Below are positions 7,960 to 16,740 of a stretch of DNA of 64,000 nucleotides, piece by piece. The notes below the pieces were generated by a model. That model saw only the letters and a program-made list of their open reading frames with translations. It was not told the origin of the DNA and did no database searches. The position numbers and the translations under genes were made by a program. Source of the DNA: Phytoactinopolyspora halotolerans (lineage in GTDB: Bacteria; Actinomycetota; Actinomycetes; Jiangellales; Jiangellaceae); the NCBI RefSeq assembly GCF_010550675.1, contig NZ_JAAGOA010000011.1, positions 62,001 to 126,000 of the forward strand. Reading direction: 5' to 3'. Position 1 is the stretch's first letter. Each line of letters opens with the position of its first letter.

Positions 7960-10900
7960 GTGGCTGAGAGTGCATTTCTGGACGCGGTGCGCCGGCGGGT
8001 GCTGGTCGCGGACGGGGCGATGGGCACTCAGCTGCAGGCACATGACCTCACGCTGGACGACTTCGCGGGCCTGGAAGGCTGCAACGAGATCCTCAACGTC
8101 ACTCGGCCCGACGTGGTGCGTAGTGTGCATCGCGGGTTTCTCGAGGTCGGCTCCGACCTGATCGAGACCAACACGTTCGGGAGTAACTGGGCCAACCTCG
8201 CCGAGTACGACATCGCGGGCCGGATCCACGAGTTGGCCGAGGCCGGTGCCCGGCTGGCTCGGGAGACGGCCGATGAGTTCTCGACCCCGGACAAGCCGAG
8301 GTTCGTGCTCGGGTCCATCGGCCCGGGAACGAAGCTCCCCACGCTGGGACATGTCACCTACGCCAAGATCCGCGACGCGTATGTCGAGCAGGTCCGCGGC
8401 ATGCTGGCCGGTGGCATCGACGTGGTGTTGGTGGAGACGAGCCAGGATCTGCTGCAGACGAAGGCGGCGATCCTGGCGGCGAAGCGGGCCATGGCCGCCG
8501 AGGGCCGGACCGTGCCGATCGTGGCTCAGGTGACCGTGGAGACGACGGGCACCATGCTGGTCGGCTCCGAGATCGGCGCCGCCGTGACGGCGCTGGAGCC
8601 GCTGGGCATCGACATGATCGGCATGAACTGCGCGACCGGTCCGGCGGAGATGGGAGAGCATCTGCGGTACCTGTCGCAGCATGCGCGGGTGCCGCTGTCG
8701 GTGATGCCGAACGCGGGGCTGCCGGAGATCGGTCCGAACGGCGCCGTCTACCCGCTGAGCCCGGACGAACTGGCCGAGGCGCTGGCCGGATTCGTCACCG
8801 AATATGGCACCCGGATGGTCGGCGGGTGCTGTGGAACCACCCCTGAGCACCTGGACCGCGTGGTCGAGGCGGTGGCGGATCTGCAGCCGCTCGAGCGGAG
8901 CCCGCAGTTCGAGCCGTCGGTGGCCTCGATCTATCAGCCGGTACCGTTCCGGCAGGACGCCAGCGTGCTGATGATCGGAGAACGCACCAACGCCAACGGC
9001 TCCAAGGCGTTCCGGGAGGCGATGGCTTCCGAACGGTGGGAGGACTGCGTCGAGATCGCTCGTGCGCAAACACGCGAGGGCGCGCACATGATCGACCTGT
9101 GCGTCGACTATGTCGGGCGGGACGGCGTCGCGGACATGGACGAGCTGGCCGCACGCCTGGCGACCGCGTCGACCCTGCCGATCATGGTCGACTCGACCGA
9201 ACCGGAGGTGATCCGGGCCGGCCTGGAGCGGATCGGCGGCCGGTGCGTCATCAACTCGGTGAACTACGAGGACGGCGACGGCCCGGATTCGCGGTTCCAG
9301 CGGGCTATGCGGATCGCGTCCGAGCACGGGGCCGCCGTCGTCGCACTCTGTATCGACGAGGAGGGCCAGGCACGCACCGCGGAGTGGAAACTGCGGGTGG
9401 CCCGGCGGCTCATCGACGATCTGACGACCAACTGGGGGATGGCGGTCGAGGACATCATCGTCGACTGCCTGACCTTCCCGATCTCCACCGGTCAGGAGGA
9501 GGTCCGCCGGGACGCGATCGAGACCATCGAGGCCATCCGCCGATTGACCGCCGAGTTCCCGGGCGTGCAGACCACGCTGGGTGTCTCCAACGTGTCGTTC
9601 GGCTTGAACTCGGCGGCCCGGCAGGTGCTGAACTCGGTCTTTCTGCATGAGTGCGTCGAGGCCGGACTGAGCACGGCGATCGTGCACGCGTCGAAGATCC
9701 TGCCGATGGCTCGGATCCCGGACGAGCAGCGCGAGGTCGCCCTCGACCTGGTGTATGACAGGCGCCGCGAAGGCTACGACCCGCTGCAGAAGCTGATGCA
9801 GCTGTTCGAGGGGGCGACCGCGTCGTCCAGCCGGGAGTCGCGCGCGGAGGAGCTGGCCGCGCTGCCGCTGAACGAGCGGTTGGAGCGGCGGATCGTCGAC
9901 GGCGAGCGGAACGGCCTGGAAGTCGACCTCGACGAGGCGATGAAGGAGCGCAAGCCGCTCGAGATCATCAATGACACGCTGCTGGCCGGGATGAAGACCG
10001 TCGGGGACCTGTTCGGGTCCGGGCAGATGCAGCTGCCGTTCGTGCTGCAGTCCGCCGAGGTGATGAAGGCGGCCGTCGCTCATCTCGAGCCGCACATGGA
10101 GAAGGACGACCCAGAGAGTAGTGGCGGCAAAGGCCGGATCGTGCTCGCGACGGTCAAGGGCGACGTGCACGACATCGGCAAGAACCTGGTCGACATCATC
10201 CTGTCGAACAACGGCTACGACGTGGTGAACATCGGCATCAAGCAGCCGATCAACGCCATCCTCGACGCGGCGAGCGAGCACCGGGCGGACGCGATCGGCA
10301 TGTCCGGCCTGCTGGTCAAGTCCACCGTGATCATGAAGGAGAACCTCGAGGAGATGAACTCCCGAGGCGTCGCGGAGAACTGGCCGGTGGTGCTGGGCGG
10401 CGCCGCGCTGAACCGCTCGTACGTCGAGGACGATCTGGCCGAGATCTTCCACGGCGAGGTCTCCTACGCACGCGACGCGTTCGAGGGTCTGCGGCTGATG
10501 GACTCGATCATGGCCCGGAAGAAGGGTGACGTGACCGAGGCGGATGAGGAGGCCGAGCGGAAGCGTGCGGAGCGCAAGGCGCGCCGGGAACGGTCCAAGC
10601 GGATCGCCGCGGCCCGCGAGGCGCAGGCGGCCGCGTCCGGCGACGGAGCCGCCGAGGAGGTGCCGGCACGTTCCGACGTGGCGGCGGACGTCGCCGTACC
10701 GGAGCCTCCGTTCTGGGGCCACAAGGTCGTCAAGGGCGTGGCACTGGCGGACTACGCGGCGATGCTGGATGAGCGGGCCACGTTCTTCGGCCAGTGGGGG
10801 CTGCGCGGCGCGAAGGGCGGTGCCGGGCCGTCGTACGAGGAGTTGGTCGAGACCGAGGGCAGACCGCGGTTGCGGTACTGGCTGGACCGGTTGACGACGG

Positions 10901-11529
10901 AGAACATCCTCGCGCACGCGGCCGTGGTGTACGGGTACTTCCCGTGCGTCTCGGACGGTGACGACGTCGTCGTGCTGTCCACGCCGGAGCCGGACGCCCC
11001 CGAACGGACCCGGTTCACCTTCCCGCGGCAGCGGCGAGATCGTCGGCTCTGCCTAGCCGACTTCTTCCGTTCCCGGGAGCTGGCCGCAGCCCGCGGCCAG
11101 GTGGATGTGCTGCCATTGCAGCTGGTCACGATGGGACAGCCGATCGCGGACTTCGCCAACGAGCTGTTCGCCGCCAACTCCTACCGGGACTACCTGGAGG
11201 TGCACGGCCTCGGTGTGCAGCTCACCGAGGCGCTGGCGGAGTACTGGCACCGCCGGGTGCGGGAGGAGCTGTTGTTCGGTGACGGCACGCAGGTGGCCGC
11301 GGAGGACGCCGACGACATCACCGAGTTCTTCCGGCTCGGCTACCGCGGCGCGCGGTTCTCCCTCGGCTACGGCGCGTGTCCGGACCTGGAGGACCGGGAC
11401 AAGATCGTCGAGTTGCTGGAGCCGGAACGGATCGGCGTGAAGCTCTCCGACGAGCACCAGCTGCATCCGGAGCAGTCCACCGATGCATTCGTCGTCCACC
11501 ACCCGGAGGCCAAGTACTTCAACACCTAG
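7960..11529 (+). CDS. metH: Cobalamin-dependent methionine synthase
   Basis: Methylates homocysteine with 5-methyl-THF using B12. The 1189-residue chain shows all four modules: homocysteine domain with zinc cysteines C224, C290 and C291 (GCCGTTPEH); pterin domain starting near MIGERTNANGS; B12 domain with the DVHDIGK motif (cobalt-ligand His737) and the GMSGLLVKS loop; and the SAM reactivation domain (GYRGARFSLGYGACPD). A charged linker (about 860-905) separates B12 and activation modules. Start GTG 7960 is preferred because GAGGAGG (7945-7951) is 8 nt upstream; GTG 7951 would overlap that site. It depends on B12 and on SAM for reactivation, both relevant to flux through this operon. Confidence 0.96.
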   Translation: MAESAFLDAVRRRVLVADGAMGTQLQAHDLTLDDFAGLEGCNEILNVTRPDVVRSVHRGFLEVGSDLIETNTFGSNWANLAEYDIAGRIHELAEAGARLARETADEFSTPDKPRFVLGSIGPGTKLPTLGHVTYAKIRDAYVEQVRGMLAGGIDVVLVETSQDLLQTKAAILAAKRAMAAEGRTVPIVAQVTVETTGTMLVGSEIGAAVTALEPLGIDMIGMNCATGPAEMGEHLRYLSQHARVPLSVMPNAGLPEIGPNGAVYPLSPDELAEALAGFVTEYGTRMVGGCCGTTPEHLDRVVEAVADLQPLERSPQFEPSVASIYQPVPFRQDASVLMIGERTNANGSKAFREAMASERWEDCVEIARAQTREGAHMIDLCVDYVGRDGVADMDELAARLATASTLPIMVDSTEPEVIRAGLERIGGRCVINSVNYEDGDGPDSRFQRAMRIASEHGAAVVALCIDEEGQARTAEWKLRVARRLIDDLTTNWGMAVEDIIVDCLTFPISTGQEEVRRDAIETIEAIRRLTAEFPGVQTTLGVSNVSFGLNSAARQVLNSVFLHECVEAGLSTAIVHASKILPMARIPDEQREVALDLVYDRRREGYDPLQKLMQLFEGATASSSRESRAEELAALPLNERLERRIVDGERNGLEVDLDEAMKERKPLEIINDTLLAGMKTVGDLFGSGQMQLPFVLQSAEVMKAAVAHLEPHMEKDDPESSGGKGRIVLATVKGDVHDIGKNLVDIILSNNGYDVVNIGIKQPINAILDAASEHRADAIGMSGLLVKSTVIMKENLEEMNSRGVAENWPVVLGGAALNRSYVEDDLAEIFHGEVSYARDAFEGLRLMDSIMARKKGDVTEADEEAERKRAERKARRERSKRIAAAREAQAAASGDGAAEEVPARSDVAADVAVPEPPFWGHKVVKGVALADYAAMLDERATFFGQWGLRGAKGGAGPSYEELVETEGRPRLRYWLDRLTTENILAHAAVVYGYFPCVSDGDDVVVLSTPEPDAPERTRFTFPRQRRDRRLCLADFFRSRELAAARGQVDVLPLQLVTMGQPIADFANELFAANSYRDYLEVHGLGVQLTEALAEYWHRRVREELLFGDGTQVAAEDADDITEFFRLGYRGARFSLGYGACPDLEDRDKIVELLEPERIGVKLSDEHQLHPEQSTDAFVVHHPEAKYFNT

Positions 11530-11580
11530 AACACACCGCCGGGACATTGAAACGAACACGAAGAAGAGGAGTCATCTGAT

Positions 11581-13062
11581 ATGACCGCAGGGTTCACCAC
11601 CCCGTCCGTGCCGAAGCAGACGATCAACGGCATCGATTTCGCCGTTGCCGACCTGTCGCTGGCCGAGTGGGGCCGTAACGAGATCCGGCTGGCAGAGCAC
11701 GAGATGCCCGGGCTGATGGCGCTGCGTGAGGAGTACGGGGAGACCAAGCCGCTGAAGGGCGCGCGGATCTCCGGCTCGTTGCACATGACGATCCAGACGG
11801 CGGTGCTGATCGAGACGCTGGTCGCGCTGGGGGCCGAGGTCCGCTGGGCCAGCTGCAACATCTTCTCCACGCAGGACCACGCGGCGGCGGCCGTCGTCGT
11901 CGGGCCGAACGGCACCAAGGACGCCCCGGCCGGCACCCCGGTGTACGCCTGGAAGGGCGAGTCGCTGCAGGAGTACTGGTGGTGCACGGAGCAGATGCTG
12001 ACCTGGCCGGGCGAGGGTCCGAACATGATCCTCGACGACGGCGGGGACGCGACGCTCCTGGTGCACAAGGGCGTCGAGTTCGAGAAGGCCGGTGCGGTGC
12101 CGGCGGCGGACGAGAACGACCCGGACGAGTGGAAGGTCTTCCTCGAGCTGCTGCGCGTGTCGCTGGCGGAGGAGCCGAAGAAGTGGACGAACCTGGCCTC
12201 GGACATCAAGGGTGTCACCGAGGAGACCACCACCGGCGTGCACCGGCTGTACCAGCTGGCCGAAGCCGGTGAGCTGCTCTTCCCGGCGATCAACGTCAAC
12301 GACGCCGTCACCAAGTCGAAGTTCGACAACAAATATGGCTGCCGCCACTCCCTGATCGACGGCATCAACCGCGCCACGGACACGCTCATCGGTGGCAAGA
12401 CCGCCGTCATCTGCGGCTACGGCGACGTCGGCAAGGGCAGCGCGGAGTCGCTTCGCGGCCAGGGCGCCCGGGTCATCGTCACCGAGATCGACCCGATCTG
12501 CGCGCTGCAGGCGGCGATGGACGGCTACCAGGTGGCCACGCTGGACGACGTCATCGACCAGGCCGACATCATCATCACCACGACCGGGAACAAGGATGTC
12601 ATCACGATCGACCACATGGTGAAGATGAAGCACCAGGCGATCGTCGGGAACATCGGCCACTTCGACAACGAGATCCAGATCGCCGAGCTGGAACGGTACC
12701 CGGGCGTCAAGCGGGTCAACATCAAGCCGCAGGTCGACGAGTGGACGTTCCCGGACGGGCATTCGATCATCGTGCTCTCCGAGGGCCGTCTGCTGAACCT
12801 GGGCAACGCGACCGGCCACCCGTCGTTCGTGATGTCCAACTCGTTCTCCGACCAGACGATCGCCCAGATCGAGCTGTTCACCAAGCAGGGCCAGTACGGC
12901 ACGGACACGGTCCACCTGCTGCCGAAGCACCTGGACGAGAAGGTCGCCCGGATCCACCTGGAGGCGCTGGGCGGCAAGCTGACGAAGCTGTCGAAGGACC
13001 AGGCGGAATACATCGGCGTCGACGTCGAGGGCCCGTACAAGCCCGAGCACTACCGCTACTAA
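11581..13062 (+). CDS. ahcY: S-adenosylhomocysteine hydrolase
   Basis: NAD-dependent enzyme splitting SAH into homocysteine and adenosine, relieving product inhibition of methyltransferases. The 493-residue protein shows the SGSLHMT and QDHAAAAV substrate segments, the Rossmann motif [12 protein letters not shown] near residue 278, the insert typical of bacterial long-form enzymes, and the C-terminal YKPEHYRY end that closes the NAD site of the partner subunit. GAGGAG precedes the ATG. It is the last gene of the operon and is followed by a strong terminator. Confidence 0.97.
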   Translation: MTAGFTTPSVPKQTINGIDFAVADLSLAEWGRNEIRLAEHEMPGLMALREEYGETKPLKGARISGSLHMTIQTAVLIETLVALGAEVRWASCNIFSTQDHAAAAVVVGPNGTKDAPAGTPVYAWKGESLQEYWWCTEQMLTWPGEGPNMILDDGGDATLLVHKGVEFEKAGAVPAADENDPDEWKVFLELLRVSLAEEPKKWTNLASDIKGVTEETTTGVHRLYQLAEAGELLFPAINVNDAVTKSKFDNKYGCRHSLIDGINRATDTLIGGKTAVICGYGDVGKGSAESLRGQGARVIVTEIDPICALQAAMDGYQVATLDDVIDQADIIITTTGNKDVITIDHMVKMKHQAIVGNIGHFDNEIQIAELERYPGVKRVNIKPQVDEWTFPDGHSIIVLSEGRLLNLGNATGHPSFVMSNSFSDQTIAQIELFTKQGQYGTDTVHLLPKHLDEKVARIHLEALGGKLTKLSKDQAEYIGVDVEGPYKPEHYRY

Positions 13063-13152
13063 AGAGCGCGTCGCCTCCGTCGTAGCGTCCCTGGCCGCGT
13101 GGCGGTCGGTGCACGCGCTGCGGGACGCGAGGGGTTGACCACCCCCACGATC

Positions 13153-13191
13153 ACGGCCCGGCCGGGACTGCACAAGTCCCAGCCGGGCCGT
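13153..13191. terminator. Bidirectional terminator ending the betaine operon
   Basis: 17-nt arms (13153-13169 and 13175-13191) pair with one mismatch around a GCACA loop, followed by TCCTCATTT. It separates ahcY from the convergent gene whose stop codon begins at 13199. Confidence 0.85.
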
Positions 13192-13198
13192 CCTCATT

Positions 13199-13690
13199 TC
13201 ATGCCGCGGAGCGGTAATGCTCGGGCGCGGCGGCGGAGCCGGGCGAATCGGTGGAACCGGGCGCCCCGCTCGTGCCGTCCGTGCCGTCCGTGCCGTCCGC
13301 GCCGTCCGGCCCGGCCGCTCGGTCGGGCCTGTCGGCTCCGTCGGCCTTCCGCGCGGTCACCGACATCGCGTGCCAGGTGAGGGCCAGTTCGTGCACGGTG
13401 GCGGCGTCGGCGATGCCGTCGCTGCGCAACTCCCGTTCGCGCTGGAACTCCGCCAGCGCGCGCAGCGTGTGCGGGTTGGTGGTGCCCGTGGCGTGCCGGG
13501 GCTCAAGCCGGCCGATCTCGACCAGGATGCGCTGGACGGACAGCGGATCCGCGGCCGGCGGACTGCTCAGCTGTCGCCATGCGTCGCCGACGGTGCGGTG
13601 GTAGCGGGACAGGACTCGCGCCGCGCGCCGTAGCCAGGTCGTGGCCGGCTGCTGCGTGGTGGGAGAGGCGGCCGTCGCGTAGGTGGCCAT
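13199..13690 (-). CDS. Unknown protein with Gly/Asp/Thr-rich tail
   Basis: A 163-residue product I do not recognise. The first ~110 residues are alpha-helical in character (WLRRAARVLSRYH, PLSVQRILVEIGRL, LRALAEFQRERELRSDG). From about residue 123 it turns into a low-complexity run of GAD, GTD and GTS units encoded by short imperfect tandem repeats (13272-13310), reminiscent of a collagen-like or flexible linker. Start ATG 13690 is supported by AGGAGG five nt upstream; an upstream in-frame ATG lacks a site. No signal peptide or membrane segment is visible. Confidence 0.6.
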   Translation of the reverse strand: MATYATAASPTTQQPATTWLRRAARVLSRYHRTVGDAWRQLSSPPAADPLSVQRILVEIGRLEPRHATGTTNPHTLRALAEFQRERELRSDGIADAATVHELALTWHAMSVTARKADGADRPDRAAGPDGADGTDGTDGTSGAPGSTDSPGSAAAPEHYRSAA

Positions 13691-13860
13691 GGTGTCCTCC
13701 TGCTGGATTGTGCGGACACTATCCAGACTGCCCGGGATCGGCCCGTCCATGCGTCTGCCCGGGGGATGTTTCGGTGCCTGGGCAGATCCACCTGCGCGCT
13801 GACGTCATCCCGTGGTGCGTCATCCCGTGGGTGGACCTCAGACGGGTCAGCCGAGCCACT

Positions 13861-13917
13861 CCCATGATCATGAACAGTAACCGTGCTATGTGAACGGCTA
13901 CTGTTCATGATCATGGG
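13861..13917. repeat. 55-bp dispersed palindrome, copy 1
   Basis: Arms 13861-13884 and 13894-13917 pair at 23 of 24 positions around a 9-nt loop; the arms contain CATGATCATGAAC. It sits directly 3' of the GerMN lipoprotein gene and can terminate that operon. The reverse complement is nearly identical, loop included, to the element at 44037-44089. Confidence 0.8.
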
Positions 13918-13923
13918 AGGCGG

Positions 13924-14451
13924 TCAGCCGAGAACCGGACACGACCTTTCCTCCGGGCCGGTGTCGGTGAGACTCACCACCACCTCGACTCGGTCGAGGT
14001 CCCGCCCCGAGGCCGCGATGACGCCCATGGCCGTGCACACGATCTGATCGATGCCCTCGGGACTGATATCGCCGCTCATGAACGGCAACCGAATGGTCAC
14101 GTGTTCGCCTGCGTCGACGATGCTCGGGCTGACGGTGGTGTCGGGGATCTCGGTGTGCAGGCCGTCGCCGACCTCTGGCGGGGAGGTGCCGTACATCAGC
14201 AGCTGAACCGCTCCCAGGACGGTACCCAGGCGGCCGGTGTCGCGCTGGCTCGGCGTCGGCGTCCCGTCGTCGTCGAGGAAGAACACCGTGGTCCCTTCGG
14301 CGAGCCCGGTCGGCGCTTCACCGGCGTACTGGACCTCGCTCGGGCTCACCCCGCACCCGCCGAACAGGAGCGCGGCCGCCGTCAGGAGCAGCGCCGCCCG
14401 CCCTCGGATCGTTGGATGCCGTGCCTGCGACGGGCCGCTACCGTCTGCCAT
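13924..14451 (-). CDS. GerMN-domain lipoprotein, partner of the adjacent two-component system
   Basis: A 175-residue secreted lipoprotein: a basic N-terminus, hydrophobic segment (AALLLTAAALLFGG) and lipobox Cys in FGGCGVS, then a GerMN-like domain (residues ~50-170: TTVFFLDDDG, LGTVLGAVQLLMYG, VTIRLPF, IVCTAMG). The start ATG 14451 is set by AGGAGG five nt upstream and overlaps the kinase 3' end, so translation is coupled. Response regulator, kinase and GerMN lipoprotein in one operon resembles mtrA-mtrB-lpqB in miniature, suggesting that it modulates the sensor at the outer membrane face. Confidence 0.75.
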   Translation of the reverse strand: MADGSGPSQARHPTIRGRAALLLTAAALLFGGCGVSPSEVQYAGEAPTGLAEGTTVFFLDDDGTPTPSQRDTGRLGTVLGAVQLLMYGTSPPEVGDGLHTEIPDTTVSPSIVDAGEHVTIRLPFMSGDISPEGIDQIVCTAMGVIAASGRDLDRVEVVVSLTDTGPEERSCPVLG

Positions 14452-15916
14452 CGTCCCCTCCTGGATGTCCATCCGCCGCCGGATCCGGTGGGGGAGGTGC
14501 GGGCGGCGGATCGTCGTCGTCGAGCCGGCGCGGCAGACGCAGCGTGAACTGTGCGCCGGCTCCCTCGGTGTTACACGCCGTCAGGTCACCGCCGTGCAGC
14601 CGTGCGTTGGCCAGGGCGATCGACAGACCGAGGCCGCTGCCGTCGGATGTGGACCGGGATGCGTCCGACTTGTAGAACCGGGCGAACAGCGCGTCGGGAC
14701 CCACGTCGTCGGGAATGCCGGGGCCGTGGTCGGTCACGATGACGACGATGTCGTCGCCATCCACCTGGACGTCGACGATCACCGGTGGACGGCCGTGCCG
14801 GAGCGCGTTCCCGACGATGTTGCCGACGGCGACGTCCAACCTGCGCACGTCCACCCGGGCGAGGACTGGGGCGTGCGTCCTCAGCTCGACGCCGTCGTCG
14901 AACGCGCGCAGCTGGAGGGAATCGGCGACGACGCGAGCGACGTCGACCATCTCCGGCCGGAGCTGGGCGGCCCCGGCGTCCAAACGGGAGATCTCCAGCA
15001 GGTCTTCGGCCAGGCGCGCCAGCTTCTGGGTCTGGCCGACGGCCATGGCCGCCATCTGTGCATCGTCCGGCGATCGGCTGCGCGCGTCCGCCTCCAGCAT
15101 CTCCATCAGCGACGTCAACGCCATGATGGGCGTACGCAGCTCGTGGGACACGTCTCCGGCGAAGCGGCGTGCGTCGGCCTCGCGGCGCTGCAGTTCGCCG
15201 ACCGAGCGTTCCAGCTCCGCCGCGGTGTGGTTGAACGTGGTCGCCAGATCTGCCAGCTCGTCCCGCCCGGTCGGCGACAGACGGGTGCTCAGGTCCCCGT
15301 GCGCGAGCTGGTTCGCGCTGTCCCGGAGCCCCCGTATCGGACGCAGAACGCTTCGGGAGATCAGCAGGGCCAGAGCGATGGCGAGGGGGAGCGCGCCGGC
15401 GATGGTCAATCCGACCACTCGCGTCCACTGGTCCAGCTGATCTTGCAGGCGCTGCAGGTCCTGGATGACGTAGACGTCGACGCCCGACTCGCTCCGCGTG
15501 CCGTCGAGCCCGGTCAGCGTCATGGACGTGCCCATCACCAGCTTGGGGCCGGAATCGTCGACGACGCGCTGGACGGCGAAACCGTCCCCGGTTGCGACCG
15601 CGGCACGCAGCTCGTCGCTCACGAGTCCGAGTGCGCTGCCGGCGGATGCGCTCATCCCGTCGAACGTGACCAGCGCGTCGTCGCCGATCGACCTGCGCAA
15701 CCGGTCGAGAGCCTGCTGGTCCGGCGGGTACGTCACATCCGGGGCCAGTTGGGTGAGCTGGTCGCGGAGCGAGTCGGTCGCGCGCTGCTGCGACTCCTCG
15801 ATCAGCGAGCCCCGTGCGACGACGTAGCCGGCGCCTGACGCGGCCGTGGCGGCCGCCATCGCGACCACGACGAACGCCACGATCACCCGGGTACGCAGGC
15901 CACCTGGCCAGCGCAT
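14438..15916 (-). CDS. Membrane sensor histidine kinase
   Basis: A 492-residue classical sensor: TM1 (residues 11-32), an extracytoplasmic domain of about 130 residues, TM2 (about 166-187), HAMP (190-240), dimerisation box with phospho-acceptor His258 (FAGDVSHELRTP), N box (IVGNALRHG), G1 (DHGPGIPDD) and G2 (GSGLGLSIALANA). The acidic proline-rich tail overlaps the lipoprotein gene by 14 nt. Start ATG 15916 is chosen because GGAG lies about 5 nt upstream; ATG 15934 is also in frame. The signal is unknown; the lipoprotein and deacetylase neighbours point to the cell envelope. Confidence 0.9.
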   Translation of the reverse strand: MRWPGGLRTRVIVAFVVVAMAAATAASGAGYVVARGSLIEESQQRATDSLRDQLTQLAPDVTYPPDQQALDRLRRSIGDDALVTFDGMSASAGSALGLVSDELRAAVATGDGFAVQRVVDDSGPKLVMGTSMTLTGLDGTRSESGVDVYVIQDLQRLQDQLDQWTRVVGLTIAGALPLAIALALLISRSVLRPIRGLRDSANQLAHGDLSTRLSPTGRDELADLATTFNHTAAELERSVGELQRREADARRFAGDVSHELRTPIMALTSLMEMLEADARSRSPDDAQMAAMAVGQTQKLARLAEDLLEISRLDAGAAQLRPEMVDVARVVADSLQLRAFDDGVELRTHAPVLARVDVRRLDVAVGNIVGNALRHGRPPVIVDVQVDGDDIVVIVTDHGPGIPDDVGPDALFARFYKSDASRSTSDGSGLGLSIALANARLHGGDLTACNTEGAGAQFTLRLPRRLDDDDPPPAPPPPDPAADGHPGGDDGRR

Positions 15917-15948
15917 GACATCTCCGAGGCGCATCTGCCGTTGGATGG

Positions 15949-16632
15949 CTAAACCGGCCCGAAGCGGTAGCCGAAGCCGCGGACCGTCTGGATGAAGACC
16001 GGCGCCGTGGTGTCGGTCTCGATCTTGGCGCGCAACCGTTGGACCCCGTTGTCCACCAGACGCGAGTCCCCGAGGTAGCTGTGATCCCAGACGGATTCCA
16101 GCAGCTGCTGCCGGGTCAGCACCCGGCCGGGGGATTCCGACAGCTCCAACAGCAGACGCAGCTCGGTAGGGGTCAGCGCGACCTCCCGGCCCGCCTTGGT
16201 GACCGTCATGGACGCGCGGTCGATGATCAGGTCGCGGAAGGAGGCGGTACTGGGCTGCTCGGTCGGGGCGGGGGTGCCACGCCGGAGCACCGCCTTGATG
16301 CGGGCATCCATGACGCGCGGCTCGACCGGCTTGACCACGTAGTCGTCGGCGCCTGCTTCCAGCCCGCCGACGATGTCGGTGTCGTCGCCCCGTGCCGTGA
16401 GCATGATGACCGGCACGTTTCCGGCCGCCCGAACCCGGCGGCATACCTCGAACCCGTCGATCTCGGGCAACATGAGGTCGAGCACGACGAGCTCGGGAGC
16501 ACGTTCCCGGTACATCCGTAGGCCCTGCTCACCGGTCGGCGCCGCGTCGACCTCGTGGCCGTAGCGCCCCAGCGCCTTGGCCAGGCTGATCCGGACCGAG
16601 TCGTCGTCCTCGACAAGCAGGATGCGGGGCAT
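15949..16632 (-). CDS. OmpR-family response regulator
   Basis: A 227-residue regulator with a receiver domain (acidic pocket EDDD, phospho-acceptor Asp52 in VLDLMLPEIDG, switch Thr in MLTARGD, Lys in VVKPVE) and a C-terminal winged helix (LTPTELRLLLEL to RGFGYRFGP). It is the first gene of the operon. A GATACT hexamer ends 6 nt before ATG 16632, which fits a leaderless transcript; ATG 16650 is an alternative start. It is transcribed away from the polysaccharide deacetylase, with a 12-bp inverted repeat between them. Confidence 0.9.
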   Translation of the reverse strand: MPRILLVEDDDSVRISLAKALGRYGHEVDAAPTGEQGLRMYRERAPELVVLDLMLPEIDGFEVCRRVRAAGNVPVIMLTARGDDTDIVGGLEAGADDYVVKPVEPRVMDARIKAVLRRGTPAPTEQPSTASFRDLIIDRASMTVTKAGREVALTPTELRLLLELSESPGRVLTRQQLLESVWDHSYLGDSRLVDNGVQRLRAKIETDTTAPVFIQTVRGFGYRFGPV

Positions 16633-16696
16633 GGCTCGAGTATCGGACATGAGGTGAGGGCCCGGCACGCGGTTCTCCGGCTCTGCGACACGGTTG

Positions 16697-16740
16697 CGAC
16701 ATTCCTGCGATAGGGCGGCCAAACCGCGGCAGGAATGTCG
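16697..16740. promoter_or_regulatory. 12-bp inverted repeat in the divergent regulator/deacetylase promoter
   Basis: CGACATTCCTGC (16697-16708) and GCAGGAATGTCG (16729-16740) are perfect inverted copies 20 nt apart. The right arm covers the deacetylase start codon, so a bound dimer would block it. Alternatively it forms an mRNA hairpin hiding the start. Confidence 0.5.

Noticed and set aside
5005-10917. Very long open frames antisense to the operon (757 and 991 codons)
   Set aside because: They are rich in Arg, His, Gln and Asp, have no ribosome site, and lie opposite clearly homologous enzymes; they result from GC bias at codon position three.
13272-13310. Microsatellite causing phase variation in the unknown gene at 13199-13690
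   Set aside because: The repeats are imperfect 9-nt multiples that keep frame, so length change would not switch the gene off.
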